DNA from: Rhizobium sp. FKL33
GTDB lineage: Bacteria; Pseudomonadota; Alphaproteobacteria; Rhizobiales; Rhizobiaceae
Direction: 5' to 3'
NCBI RefSeq assembly: GCF_005222915.1
Contig: NZ_STFX01000026.1
Coordinates: 27,792-91,791, forward strand
DNA length: 64,000 bases
A program made the translations under genes and the position numbers. Shown here in pieces: positions 35,898-43,230 of the stretch (its first letter is position 1; each line of letters begins with the position of its first letter). The notes beneath the pieces were generated by a model that searched no databases, was not told the DNA's origin, and saw only the letters and a list, made by a program, of their open reading frames with translations.

Positions 35898-36704
35898 TCA
35901 GGCAGACATCGCCTGATACGCCTTTTCGCCTTCATTGAAGAAAAGCGCCTGGCTGATCAATGCCTTCAACATGTCCGGATTGTAAGGCTTGGTGACAAGG
36001 AACGTAGGCTCGGCCCGTTCGCCCGTCAGAAGCCGCTCCGGGAACGCCGTGATGAAAATCACCGGCACGCTGGCGACCTTGAGAATGTCGTTGATCGCGT
36101 CGATGCCAGAGCTGCCATCGGCGAGATGAATGTCAGCGAGAATCATGCCCGGATTGCTGCGGCGATAGAGATCCAGCGCCTCGGAATGGGTGCGTGCGAT
36201 GCCGCTGACGCTGTGACCGAGATCGAGAACGATATGCTCGATATCGAGCGCGATCAAAGGCTCGTCCTCGATGATCATGATTTCCGTGGTGATCTGACGC
36301 GAGATTTCCTGGGTCGCCTCATCGATCAGGCGCTTCACGTCCTCGATGCCGACAGCGAGAATTTCGGCGGCTTCGGAGAAGGAAAAGCCTTCCACGGACA
36401 CCAGCAGGAACGCGTGCCGGGCCTGCGTCGGCACGGCGGAGAGATTGGCGACCGCCTTCTTCTCCCAGGCGAAGGGCGAAACGGCCAGCGGCACGTCGAC
36501 CTGGGCCGATTTCAGAATCCGAACGAAGAGCTTGTACAGCGCCACGCGGTCGGAGGACGCTTCCGGGAATATGCTGAGATCAGCGATCAGCGCCTCGAGC
36601 GTCGCGACGACGAAAGCGTCGCCAGAGGTCTGGGACCCCGTGATCGCGCGCGAGTAACGGCGCAGGAACGGCAAATGGGCGGCCACGCGCTCGGTCAAGG
36701 TCAT
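35898..36704 (-). CDS. phyR: PhyR, general stress response anti-anti-sigma regulator
   Basis: A 268-residue two-domain protein. The sigma-factor-like N-terminal part (about 1-135) includes the decoy region-4 helices (SFSEAAEILAVGIEDVKRLI). A receiver domain follows (about 140-258) with E146-D147-E148, phospho-acceptor D191 (ILADIHLADG) and the K in TKPYNP. When phosphorylated, PhyR binds NepR and frees EcfG. The operon start has a GGAAC-N16-CATT site 43 bases upstream. The kinase gene follows downstream and nepR-ecfG lie 2.5 kb away. Confidence 0.96.
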   Translation of the reverse strand: MTLTERVAAHLPFLRRYSRAITGSQTSGDAFVVATLEALIADLSIFPEASSDRVALYKLFVRILKSAQVDVPLAVSPFAWEKKAVANLSAVPTQARHAFLLVSVEGFSFSEAAEILAVGIEDVKRLIDEATQEISRQITTEIMIIEDEPLIALDIEHIVLDLGHSVSGIARTHSEALDLYRRSNPGMILADIHLADGSSGIDAINDILKVASVPVIFITAFPERLLTGERAEPTFLVTKPYNPDMLKALISQALFFNEGEKAYQAMSA

Positions 36705-36746
36705 TCAGATATTCTCCCCTTCTTGGATTCTGCTGACGCGCTGGTA

Positions 36747-36771
36747 AATGCGAAGATAAGCGAAAGGTTCC
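36747..36771 (-). promoter_or_regulatory. EcfG-type promoter of phyR
   Basis: On the minus strand: GGAAC, 16 bases beginning CTTTC, then CATT. One base differs from the published EcfG -10 box CGTT. It ends 43 bases before the phyR start and fits auto-activation of the pathway. Confidence 0.6.
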
Positions 36772-36810
36772 ACGACTTTTAGCCGTCGCAGATATTTTTA
36801 TATATCGGTT

Positions 36811-37230
36811 TTAGCGCCGGTCCGCCGGCCGTTTGGAGCCATGCACGCTGCGCGCCGCGAAAAATGCGCCTGCGGCGCACACCGCGAGCACAGCCCATGG
36901 GCTTGTACGCATGAGGCCGGGCATCAGACCAAGGGCGAGGTCCACCTCCGAAACGGGACGCACCGGCGCCCGCCGGACCACGACCCGCCGACGGCGAACC
37001 GTGATCGCCAGCAAGCCGATGACGGAGACCGCGATCAGCACCGATCCCGCGAACAGCCAGCCGATTACCACGCCGTATAGGTCGGCAATGGCGATAGAGG
37101 CCGCGACGAGCAGAAAGGACAGACCTGCGGCCAGGATGATCGTGAACGCCAGATAGAGCCCGACGCGCGCGGCGGCCCGGCTTGCGCCATCCGCCAGATT
37201 GCGTCCCGCCAGCGTGATGAATTGCTGCAT
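36811..37230 (-). CDS. Small membrane protein, putative holin-superfamily-like
   Basis: A 139-residue protein with three hydrophobic stretches (about 22-50, 53-75 and 112-128) and a very basic loop after the second (VRRRRVVVRRAPVRP). It looks like the membrane proteins of the phage-holin/Actinobacterial-holin-X type that often accompany DUF883 proteins. It begins 2 bases after the DUF883 gene and so belongs to the same transcript. No enzymatic motif. A role in envelope stress is only inferred from context. Confidence 0.75.
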   Translation of the reverse strand: MQQFITLAGRNLADGASRAAARVGLYLAFTIILAAGLSFLLVAASIAIADLYGVVIGWLFAGSVLIAVSVIGLLAITVRRRRVVVRRAPVRPVSEVDLALGLMPGLMRTSPWAVLAVCAAGAFFAARSVHGSKRPADRR

Positions 37231-37232
37231 GC

Positions 37233-37559
37233 TCAGCCCCTGCGGGTTATCAGAGCCGCGAGATAACCGAGACCCAGCGCCAGGCCCACCGCTTGAAAAG
37301 GGCGGGCGCGTATTTCATCCTCCACATCGCGGCCGAAGGAATAGGCTTCTTCGCGGGCGTCATTGAAGGCGCGACGCGATGCGGCCGCAGCGTCGGCGGC
37401 GATCCGCTCGGCGCCGTCACGGTAGGTTTCCGCCTTGGCGGCTCCGAAAGCGGCGAGGCTTTTGGTCAGTTCGGCGATGTCGCGCTTGAGATCGCCGATC
37501 TGCGCTTCGAGATCTTCGACGGTCGGCGCATTTTTCTCATTCGCATCGGAAAAAGCCAT
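37233..37559 (-). CDS. DUF883/ElaB-YqjD-like membrane-anchored protein
   Basis: A 108-residue protein: N-terminal coiled coil (about 12-80, rich in Ala, Glu and Lys) and one C-terminal membrane segment with the family pattern RPFQAVGLALGLGYLAALI. ElaB/YqjD proteins in E. coli are stationary-phase membrane proteins that bind ribosomes. A GGAAC-N16-CATT site ends 58 bases upstream, which fits stress control. AAGGGATG before the ATG serves as ribosome site. Confidence 0.85.
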   Translation of the reverse strand: MAFSDANEKNAPTVEDLEAQIGDLKRDIAELTKSLAAFGAAKAETYRDGAERIAADAAAASRRAFNDAREEAYSFGRDVEDEIRARPFQAVGLALGLGYLAALITRRG

Positions 37560-37616
37560 GTTGTCATCCCTTCACTTCTCAAGAACCGCGCGGCCTTGGC
37601 CGCTCCTGCTCCGGAA

Positions 37617-37641
37617 AATGCACGGAGGCGAGAAAGGTTCC
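37617..37641 (-). promoter_or_regulatory. EcfG-type promoter of the DUF883 operon
   Basis: On the minus strand GGAAC, 16 bases beginning CTTTC, then CATT followed by TT. It is nearly the same arrangement as the phyR site. It lies directly after the terminator-like end of the candidate small RNA. Confidence 0.6.
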
Positions 37642-37642
37642 G

Positions 37643-37692
37643 CAAAATAAGAAGGAGAGAACCATTCCGGCGGGAGGAAGGGTTCTCTCCTT
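37643..37692 (-). terminator. Terminator-like hairpin ending the candidate small RNA
   Basis: A perfect 12-bp stem, AAGGAGAGAACC with GGTTCTCTCCTT (37652-37663 and 37681-37692), has a 17-base loop and is followed on the minus strand by CTTATTTTG. The U-tract is interrupted, so efficiency is uncertain. Confidence 0.6.
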
Positions 37693-37777
37693 TACGCGTC
37701 TGGCGCCTTCGGGGGGATGAAGGGGCGGATCCGGCGCCAGCTTCCGAATGAGGAGGAGGGGGCTCCGCATTCGACAC
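37643..37777 (-). ncRNA. Candidate EcfG-controlled small RNA with three C-rich hairpin loops
   Basis: A perfect GGAAC-N16-CGTT site (37784-37808) points into about 135 bases without a credible gene. Three stem-loops follow on the minus strand. The first is 37745-37773, a 6-bp stem with a loop holding CCCCCTCCTCC. The second is 37700-37740, an 8-bp stem CTGGCGCC/GGCGCCAG with CCCC and CCCCCC in the loop. The third is 37652-37692, a 12-bp stem whose loop holds CTTCCTCCCG. A T-rich tail (CTTATTTTG) comes right after the third. Exposed CCTCC loops are complementary to Shine-Dalgarno sequences. GsrN of Caulobacter is a sigma-T-dependent RNA with a C-rich loop, and rhizobial/Rhodobacter families with CCUCCUCCC loops are known. 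Homology to any of these is unproven. The ends are estimated from the promoter and terminator. Confidence 0.6.
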
Positions 37778-37783
37778 CGGCAT

Positions 37784-37808
37784 AACGCTGGGTGTAGGAT
37801 TTGGTTCC
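37784..37808 (-). promoter_or_regulatory. EcfG-type promoter of the candidate small RNA
   Basis: On the minus strand GGAAC, 16 bases, CGTT: an exact match to the EcfG consensus. No protein gene starts within 220 bases downstream; the predicted start point is near 37777. Confidence 0.65.
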
Positions 37809-38003
37809 GGCAACATGGCCGAACTCTCGATTCTTTCAGTTTTTGCTGGTCGAACACAGCAAGCATCGTCCCCTTGCGCAATCAACCGAGGGTTCACTTC
37901 ACCTCGGCTGCCGGCCTCCCCATATGCAGCTACGCTCATGGTGTTTCCGCCGGTCGTCCCGGCGCGGCCAACGAACGTAAGAGATGTGAAAGAGGAGATG
38001 ACG

Positions 38004-39137
38004 ATGCTTGCCATGACAAAGCTGTTCGCCGGCGCCACTGCCGTCCTCATGTCCGCGGCAACTGCGATTGCCTCGGAAAATGCCGGCGAGAACAACGCCT
38101 CGGGCGCCCTGCCCTTCTCCGCCTGGGACATCGCCGTCTTCGATACGCCGTGGGCGCTGGCCTTTCTCGACGACGATGAAATGCTGGTGACGGAGAAAGG
38201 CGGCCGGATCTGGCTCGTCAGCACCAAGGGCGACAAACAACCCGTCGAAGGCGCGCCTGATGTTGTCTATGGCGGGCAGCTCGGCCTGCTCGACATCGCG
38301 CCCGCCCCCGACTTCAAAGCCTCTGGCCTGGTCTACCTGACCTATGTCGAGCCAAATTCGGAAAGCGGGGCGCTGGCGTTGGCGCGGGCGACCCTTACCC
38401 GCAGTGAGAGCAAAGCGTCGCTTACAGACCTGAAGGTCATCTGGCGGGATGAGGCGATCGAAGGCGGCGGACAGCCGGGCGGCGTGATCGCCTTTGCCCC
38501 CGACGGCCGACATATCTTCCTGACGGTCGGCGACCGCATGCGACCGAAACGCGCGCAGGATCTCTCAACCCCTCAGGGAAGCATCATCAGGCTGACCCTC
38601 GATGGCGCGCCTGCGCCTGGCAATCCCTTCGAGACCCGCAAACAGGCGCGACCCGAGATCTGGAGCTATGGCCACCGCAACCCCTACGGTCTGGCTTTTG
38701 CCCCCGATGGAGAGCTTTGGGCGCATGAAATGGGCCCGCGCGGCGGCGACGAACTCAACCACATCAAGCCGGGCTTGAATTACGGCTGGCCGCTGGTGTC
38801 GAACGGCGACCAGTATAGCGGGGCGGGGATACCCCGACATTCGACACGACCCGACCTCGCCGCCCCTGCGGTCTACTGGACCCCGGTCATCGCGCCCGCC
38901 GGGCTCACCTTCTACACTGGCGGGCGTTTTTCCGACTGGAAGGGTTCCGCGCTGATCGGCGGGCTTGCCGGGATGAGCCTCAGCCGGATAACCTTCGGCG
39001 ACGGCGGCGCGGCGCATGAAGCGGATCGATGGGACATGGAAGCGCGCATACGCGATGTCGCGGTCGATCCGGACGGATATGTGTGGGTCATAGAAGACGA
39101 TACCGAAGGACGCCTCAGGCGTCTGGAGCCCAAATGA
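38004..39137 (+). CDS. PQQ-type aldose sugar dehydrogenase (YliI-like), secreted
   Basis: A 377-residue six-bladed beta-propeller of the soluble glucose/sorbosone dehydrogenase family (GSDH), which oxidises aldoses with PQQ in the periplasm. Signal peptide at about 1-22 (ending AIAS). Family motifs: DTPWALAFLDDDEMLVTEK near the start, YGHRNPYGLAFAPDGELWAH, then MGPRGGDELNHI. I start at 38004 because AGGAG lies 6 bases upstream; the ATG at 37998 is too close to it. It shares its upstream region with the divergent small-RNA candidate. PQQ genes are not in the window. Confidence 0.9.
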   Translation: MLAMTKLFAGATAVLMSAATAIASENAGENNASGALPFSAWDIAVFDTPWALAFLDDDEMLVTEKGGRIWLVSTKGDKQPVEGAPDVVYGGQLGLLDIAPAPDFKASGLVYLTYVEPNSESGALALARATLTRSESKASLTDLKVIWRDEAIEGGGQPGGVIAFAPDGRHIFLTVGDRMRPKRAQDLSTPQGSIIRLTLDGAPAPGNPFETRKQARPEIWSYGHRNPYGLAFAPDGELWAHEMGPRGGDELNHIKPGLNYGWPLVSNGDQYSGAGIPRHSTRPDLAAPAVYWTPVIAPAGLTFYTGGRFSDWKGSALIGGLAGMSLSRITFGDGGAAHEADRWDMEARIRDVAVDPDGYVWVIEDDTEGRLRRLEPK

Positions 39138-39167
39138 AGCGACAGCATATAAAATTTCCAGCCCTAT

Positions 39168-39192
39168 GGAACCAACTCAAACGCCGAACGTT
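39168..39192 (+). promoter_or_regulatory. EcfG-type promoter of nepR-ecfG
   Basis: GGAAC (39168-39172), 16 bases, CGTT (39189-39192): an exact consensus match, 41 bases before the nepR start. It implies that EcfG drives its own operon. Confidence 0.8.
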
Positions 39193-39232
39193 CCCGCGAA
39201 GATCTTCAGCGCAACAATGCGAGCCCGCACAA

Positions 39233-39442
39233 ATGAATAATGATGAAACGAACAGAATCGGGGATCCCGGCGTGCCGGGCCCGTTCGGGGAGATTCCGAA
39301 GAAACTCAAGGAATATTACGACTCCCTGCAAGATGAAGCCATTCCGCCCCGTTTTCTCGATCTGCTGGAGCAGTTGGATCAGGCCGAGCGCCTGCACGCC
39401 GGCAAGAAGCAGTCCATCCTGACCGAGGAAAGCGGAACATGA
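39233..39442 (+). CDS. nepR: NepR, anti-sigma factor of EcfG
   Basis: A 69-residue protein. The NepR helical core covers about 20-60 (EIPKKLKEYYDSLQDEAIPP, then RFLDLLEQLDQAE). NepR holds EcfG inactive until phosphorylated PhyR removes it. The start at 39233 gives the usual short N-terminal tail; the open frame extends further upstream through the promoter and is rejected there. Its stop overlaps the ecfG start (ATGA), the classical anti-sigma/sigma pairing. Confidence 0.93.
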   Translation: MNNDETNRIGDPGVPGPFGEIPKKLKEYYDSLQDEAIPPRFLDLLEQLDQAERLHAGKKQSILTEESGT

Positions 39443-40005
39443 CGCAAGACGAAGACAGCATCGAGAGAGATTTCAAGCGTACGATGCTCGCCTGCCTCGG
39501 CAGCTTGCGTGCATTCGGCGTTTCTCTCACCGGTCGCCACGATCGCGCCGACGACCTCGTTCAGGACACGATCATGAAGGCCTGGGCGAAGAAGAGCTCT
39601 TTCGAACCCGGCACCAATATGAAGGCCTGGCTTTTCACCATCCTTCGCAACGAGTTCTACAGCCAGATCCGCAAGAGCGGCCGCGAGATCCAGGATTCCG
39701 ACGGCTTCTACACCGAGCAACTGTCGACCCATCCCGGTCAGTATGGCGCTCTCGACCTGCAGGACTTCAAGGCTGCGCTGGAAAAACTGCCCGACGACCA
39801 GCGCGAAGCGATCATCCTGATCGGCGCTTCCGGTTTCTCCTATGAAGAAGCCGCTGAAATCTGCCAGTGCGCGATCGGCACCATCAAGAGTCGCGTCAAC
39901 CGCGCCCGGAACCGACTGGCCGAATTGCTTGCGGTCGAAGGTGACCGTGAATATGGACCGGATTCCAGAGCGCTCGCCGTGACAGGCCGCACTTTCGTCG
40001 GCTGA
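39439..40005 (+). CDS. ecfG: General stress response sigma factor EcfG
   Basis: A 188-residue ECF sigma factor. Region 2 (about 10-80) contains RADDLVQDTIMKAWAKKSSF and the -10-reading WLFTILRNEFYSQIRK. Region 4 (about 105-160) contains LPDDQREAIILIGASGFSYE, then EAAEICQCAIGTIKSRVNRA. Placement after nepR and near phyR fixes it as EcfG (RpoE2/SigT type). It is followed by a strong terminator. Confidence 0.95.
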   Translation: MTQDEDSIERDFKRTMLACLGSLRAFGVSLTGRHDRADDLVQDTIMKAWAKKSSFEPGTNMKAWLFTILRNEFYSQIRKSGREIQDSDGFYTEQLSTHPGQYGALDLQDFKAALEKLPDDQREAIILIGASGFSYEEAAEICQCAIGTIKSRVNRARNRLAELLAVEGDREYGPDSRALAVTGRTFVG

Positions 40006-40031
40006 ACTGTCCGCGACAAACTAAGAATTGC

Positions 40032-40060
40032 GCCGCCAGCCTTTCGGCTGGCGGCTTTTT
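40032..40060 (+). terminator. Intrinsic terminator of nepR-ecfG
   Basis: GCCGCCAGCC/GGCTGGCGGC, a 10-bp stem with a TTTC loop (40032-40055), is followed by five Ts. It lies 27 bases after the ecfG stop. Confidence 0.95.
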
Positions 40061-40088
40061 CATGCCCGGCGATGGTGGAGAGGGTCAG

Positions 40089-41120
40089 TCAGGAAATCGT
40101 GAGATTGACTTCGGCCCGAGTGCCCCGTTCACGCGGCACATAGCGGATGCCGCCGCCGACGGCGCGAGCCATGGAAGCGACGATCCGGGAGCCGAGGCCG
40201 GTGCCCTGGGCGGGCTGCGAGACTTCGATGCCGCGTCCGTCGTCTTCCACGACCAGAAGCGCTTCGCTGTCGTTGAGCTTCGTGAGTTCGACGCGGATCT
40301 CACCGTCCTCGTCGTCCGGATAAGCATATTTGATCGCGTTGGTCAGGAGTTCGGTGACGATCATGCCTGTCGACACCGCGCGGTCGGAGGGGAATATGAT
40401 GCTCTCGAAATGCGAACGGATATTCGACTTGCGCCGATCCTTGGCCATGGTCTCCGCGAGTTCGGAAATCAGGGTGGAGAGGTAACGGCTCATTTCGACT
40501 TCGCGGACATCGTCTGACGTATAGAGGCTTCGATGCATTCCGGCGATGGCGGAAATCCGCGCCTGTGTTTCGGACAGCGCATGTCGGACTTCGTCACTTT
40601 CGCTGGCGGACACCTGGAGGCGGATGAGCGCGGCGACGAGCGCCAAACTGTTGGCGACACGGTGATTGACTTCGGCGAGCAGGATCTCCGCCCGTTCCTT
40701 GCCGTGCCGGATCTCCTGTTCAGCCTGTTCGCGGGCGGCCCGAAGCTCGGCATTCTCGATCGCCTGTTGCAGCGCATTGCCGAGCAGCGGCCAGAAATCC
40801 TCGCCGACCGTCTTGATGACATAATCGGCGGCGCCGGCTTTCAGCGCGTCGACGGCGATCGTGGCGTCGCTCGATCCCGTGACATAGACGACCGGGAGCG
40901 CCACGCCCTGCTCGTCGAGACGACGCATGAGGTCGAGACCCGTCGATCCCTGCAGATAGTGATCGAGAACGATCGCGTCGAATCCGCCCTGCGCCAGGCG
41001 CTCGAGGCCCTCCCCCGCATCCTGAGCGTGCTCGGCTTCGTATCCCAGGCGGCCGAGCGACTTCTGGGCGAGGCGGAAAAGAGCATAGTCGTCGTCGATA
41101 TAGAGAATCTTTTTCGCCAT
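40089..41120 (-). CDS. Receiver-histidine kinase hybrid (HisKA_2 family)
   Basis: A 343-residue soluble protein: N-terminal receiver (1-120; phospho-acceptor in FDAIVLDHYLQG), short coiled coil (about 120-150), HisKA_2 helix (LLAEVNHRVANSLALVAALI; H about 153) and ATPase domain (N-box VTELLTNAIKYAYP, G-box QGTGLGSRIVASM). It is the last gene of a CHASE3-kinase / regulator / hybrid operon and converges on ecfG. This family includes PhyR kinases, so it may feed a second signal into the stress pathway. Confidence 0.92.
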   Translation of the reverse strand: MAKKILYIDDDYALFRLAQKSLGRLGYEAEHAQDAGEGLERLAQGGFDAIVLDHYLQGSTGLDLMRRLDEQGVALPVVYVTGSSDATIAVDALKAGAADYVIKTVGEDFWPLLGNALQQAIENAELRAAREQAEQEIRHGKERAEILLAEVNHRVANSLALVAALIRLQVSASESDEVRHALSETQARISAIAGMHRSLYTSDDVREVEMSRYLSTLISELAETMAKDRRKSNIRSHFESIIFPSDRAVSTGMIVTELLTNAIKYAYPDDEDGEIRVELTKLNDSEALLVVEDDGRGIEVSQPAQGTGLGSRIVASMARAVGGGIRYVPRERGTRAEVNLTIS

Positions 41121-41133
41121 CGCCGCGTCGCTT

Positions 41134-41571
41134 TCAGGGAATTTGCATCACGGAGAAGAACAGCCCCAATTGCCGGATGGCATGGGCGAAGCTGTCGTAA
41201 TCCACCGGCTTGGTGATATAGACATTGGCGCCGAGATCATAGCAACGCTGAATTTCCCGCTCGTCATCCGTGGTGGTGAGGATGATCACCGGCAGACGCT
41301 TGGTGTGCGCATTGGCCTTCACCTTTTCGAGAATATCGATTCCCGACATATCCGGCAGATTGAGGTCCAGTAAAATCAGCAGGTAGCGACCTTCGCTCAC
41401 CAGGCCCGAACGATCTTCGCCGAGAATGAAATCAAGCGCTGAATTGCCGTTCGCAAAGGGCACGATCTGATTGTTGACGCCGGCGCGGCGAACATTCTTC
41501 TCGATGAGGCGCGCATGGCCCTCATCATCTTCGACCATGACGATCGTCACTTCTTTGCCTGCCGCCATCAT
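41134..41571 (-). CDS. Single-domain response regulator
   Basis: A 145-residue receiver of the Rcp1/CheY type: acidic E14-D15-D16, phospho-acceptor in YLLILLDLNLPDMSG, T in ILTTTDD and K in ITKPVDYD. It overlaps the CHASE3 kinase by ATGA, so it is its likely partner. The hybrid kinase follows 13 bases later. This can form a kinase-regulator-hybrid relay. Confidence 0.92.
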   Translation of the reverse strand: MMAAGKEVTIVMVEDDEGHARLIEKNVRRAGVNNQIVPFANGNSALDFILGEDRSGLVSEGRYLLILLDLNLPDMSGIDILEKVKANAHTKRLPVIILTTTDDEREIQRCYDLGANVYITKPVDYDSFAHAIRQLGLFFSVMQIP

Positions 41572-43067
41572 TCGCTGCTACTCCCTACAAAACGACTGAG
41601 ATCCGAAGGCATCCGGATCATGAATGTCGAGCCCTTGCCCCGTTCCGATTTCAACTGGATGTCGCCGCCCATATTGCGTACGAGCGAGCGGACATGCGCA
41701 AGGCCGATCCCCTCGCCCGGCTTGTCCTGAACGCCCGAGCGGCGAAACAATTCGAAGACGCGTTCGTGATCCTCAGGCGCAATGCCGCGGCCATTGTCGG
41801 TCACACCGATGCCGACGGTGAAGGCGTTGACGCGAAAAGCGCGCACAGACAGCCGCAGCGGCCGCTCCGGCTCCCTGTATTTCACCGCGTTGTCGAGAAG
41901 ATTGCCGAGCGCCTGTTCGAGCGAAAAGCGGTCGGTGATGATCGTCTTCACATCGACCTTGATCGTGACCTCGCCATTGGCTTCGAGCACCTGATGCTGA
42001 ATGGCGTCGGTGTTGTGCTGGATCAGTTCGGCGAGGTCGATCCGCTCCGGCTTCAATTGCCGGCGTCCGTCGCGTGAGATCTTCAGGATGGCGTTGATCA
42101 GCTCGTCCATCTTGCGGGTCGAGGACCTGATGAAGCCGATCGCCTCGGGCAGATCTTCCTCGACCGCCAAGACGGTCTCGGTGCGAACAGCCTCGGCGCC
42201 GGCGGCGCCTGTCTCGCTCTTGAAATAGGCTTGAATGGTCTTCAGCGCATTATCGAGTTCGCTGGTGAAGCCCATGATGTTCACCAGAGGGGCGCGGAGA
42301 TCATGGGTGACGATATAGGCGAACCGCTGGATCTCCTGGTTCGCCTGGATCAAATCCTCTGTCCGTTCGCGCACGCGCTGTTCGAGTCCGGCGTTCAGGC
42401 CCTCCAGTTCACGCCGCGCTGCAAGGATTTCGTGGACGTAGCGGCGAATGATCAGGAAGACGATGACGAAAACTGCAAGGACCGCGATCGCGCCTGCGAT
42501 CGTCACCATCCGAAGGCCCGCGGCCAGGCTGAGATGGCTCTGCAACTGACCTGCGATCTGGCGGTCTGCTTCGGCGATGACGCCCGAAAGCGTGCCGCGG
42601 ATGTCGTTCATCAGGGCCAGCCCGACCTGGTTCTTCACGATCTCCATTGCCTGATCGCGCCGGTCGGACTGGGCGAGCGACAACGTCGTCTTCAGTTCGG
42701 TGATCTTTCGCGCGATAACCTGGCGAAGCGGCTCCACTTCGATCTCGGAAAAGCGGCTGCCGGCGATCGCGGTCTCCAGAGCATCTTCCCGGCGAGAGAT
42801 TTCGTCGATGGAGTCGCGATACGGCTTGAGGAAGGTCGGCTCCATGGTCAACAGGAAGCCGCGCTGGCCGCTTTCGGAATCCTGCAGAACGAGAAGAAGG
42901 TCCGCCGCAGCGCTGCGCACGCGGCGCGCCTCGGCCGCGCCGGCGACGTAATCCTGCGTCTTATAGACGAGATAAATGATCCCTGAGACGATGCCGACCA
43001 AGATCAGGGCGCTTACGACCAGCGCGACGAAAGTCGATCTGATCAGCGACTGCTGTTGGTCGGACAT
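41568..43067 (-). CDS. CHASE3-domain membrane sensor histidine kinase
   Basis: A 499-residue kinase with two membrane segments (about 13-34 and 180-205) around a periplasmic CHASE3 domain (about 40-175; motif DSESGQRGFLLTMEPTFLKP). A coiled coil (215-245) leads to HisKA with IVTHDLRAPLVNIMGFTSEL and the ATPase (NLLDNAVKYR, DNGRGIAPEDHERVFELFRR, GEGIGLAHVRSLV). It starts 122 bases downstream of an exact GGAAC-N16-CGTT site, so the operon is probably part of the stress regulon. Confidence 0.93.
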   Translation of the reverse strand: MSDQQQSLIRSTFVALVVSALILVGIVSGIIYLVYKTQDYVAGAAEARRVRSAAADLLLVLQDSESGQRGFLLTMEPTFLKPYRDSIDEISRREDALETAIAGSRFSEIEVEPLRQVIARKITELKTTLSLAQSDRRDQAMEIVKNQVGLALMNDIRGTLSGVIAEADRQIAGQLQSHLSLAAGLRMVTIAGAIAVLAVFVIVFLIIRRYVHEILAARRELEGLNAGLEQRVRERTEDLIQANQEIQRFAYIVTHDLRAPLVNIMGFTSELDNALKTIQAYFKSETGAAGAEAVRTETVLAVEEDLPEAIGFIRSSTRKMDELINAILKISRDGRRQLKPERIDLAELIQHNTDAIQHQVLEANGEVTIKVDVKTIITDRFSLEQALGNLLDNAVKYREPERPLRLSVRAFRVNAFTVGIGVTDNGRGIAPEDHERVFELFRRSGVQDKPGEGIGLAHVRSLVRNMGGDIQLKSERGKGSTFMIRMPSDLSRFVGSSSE

Positions 43068-43188
43068 TCAGACGCCGCTCCCGCGCAGCACTAACGCCAA
43101 CCTGTTCGCCAGCACCCCATGGGCGACTGCCGCAGCCTTTGCCAAAACCATATGTCCCTCTCGCGCCTTGCCCGTGTCGACCGCAATC

Positions 43189-43213
43189 AACGCGCGCGCG
43201 ACCGGAAGGTTCC
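43189..43213 (-). promoter_or_regulatory. EcfG-type promoter of the CHASE3-kinase operon
   Basis: On the minus strand GGAAC, 16 bases beginning CTTCC, CGTT: an exact consensus match in the spacer between the kinase gene and the GGDEF-EAL gene. Confidence 0.7.
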
Positions 43214-43230
43214 GAGGATCGGCGAAAAAA

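Noticed and set aside
37579..37881. 100-residue minus-strand frame over the small-RNA candidate
   Set aside because: The frame starts before the promoter, and any shorter version would read through all three hairpins. The composition (Pro/Arg/Cys) is not protein-like. I treat the region as non-coding, with moderate certainty.
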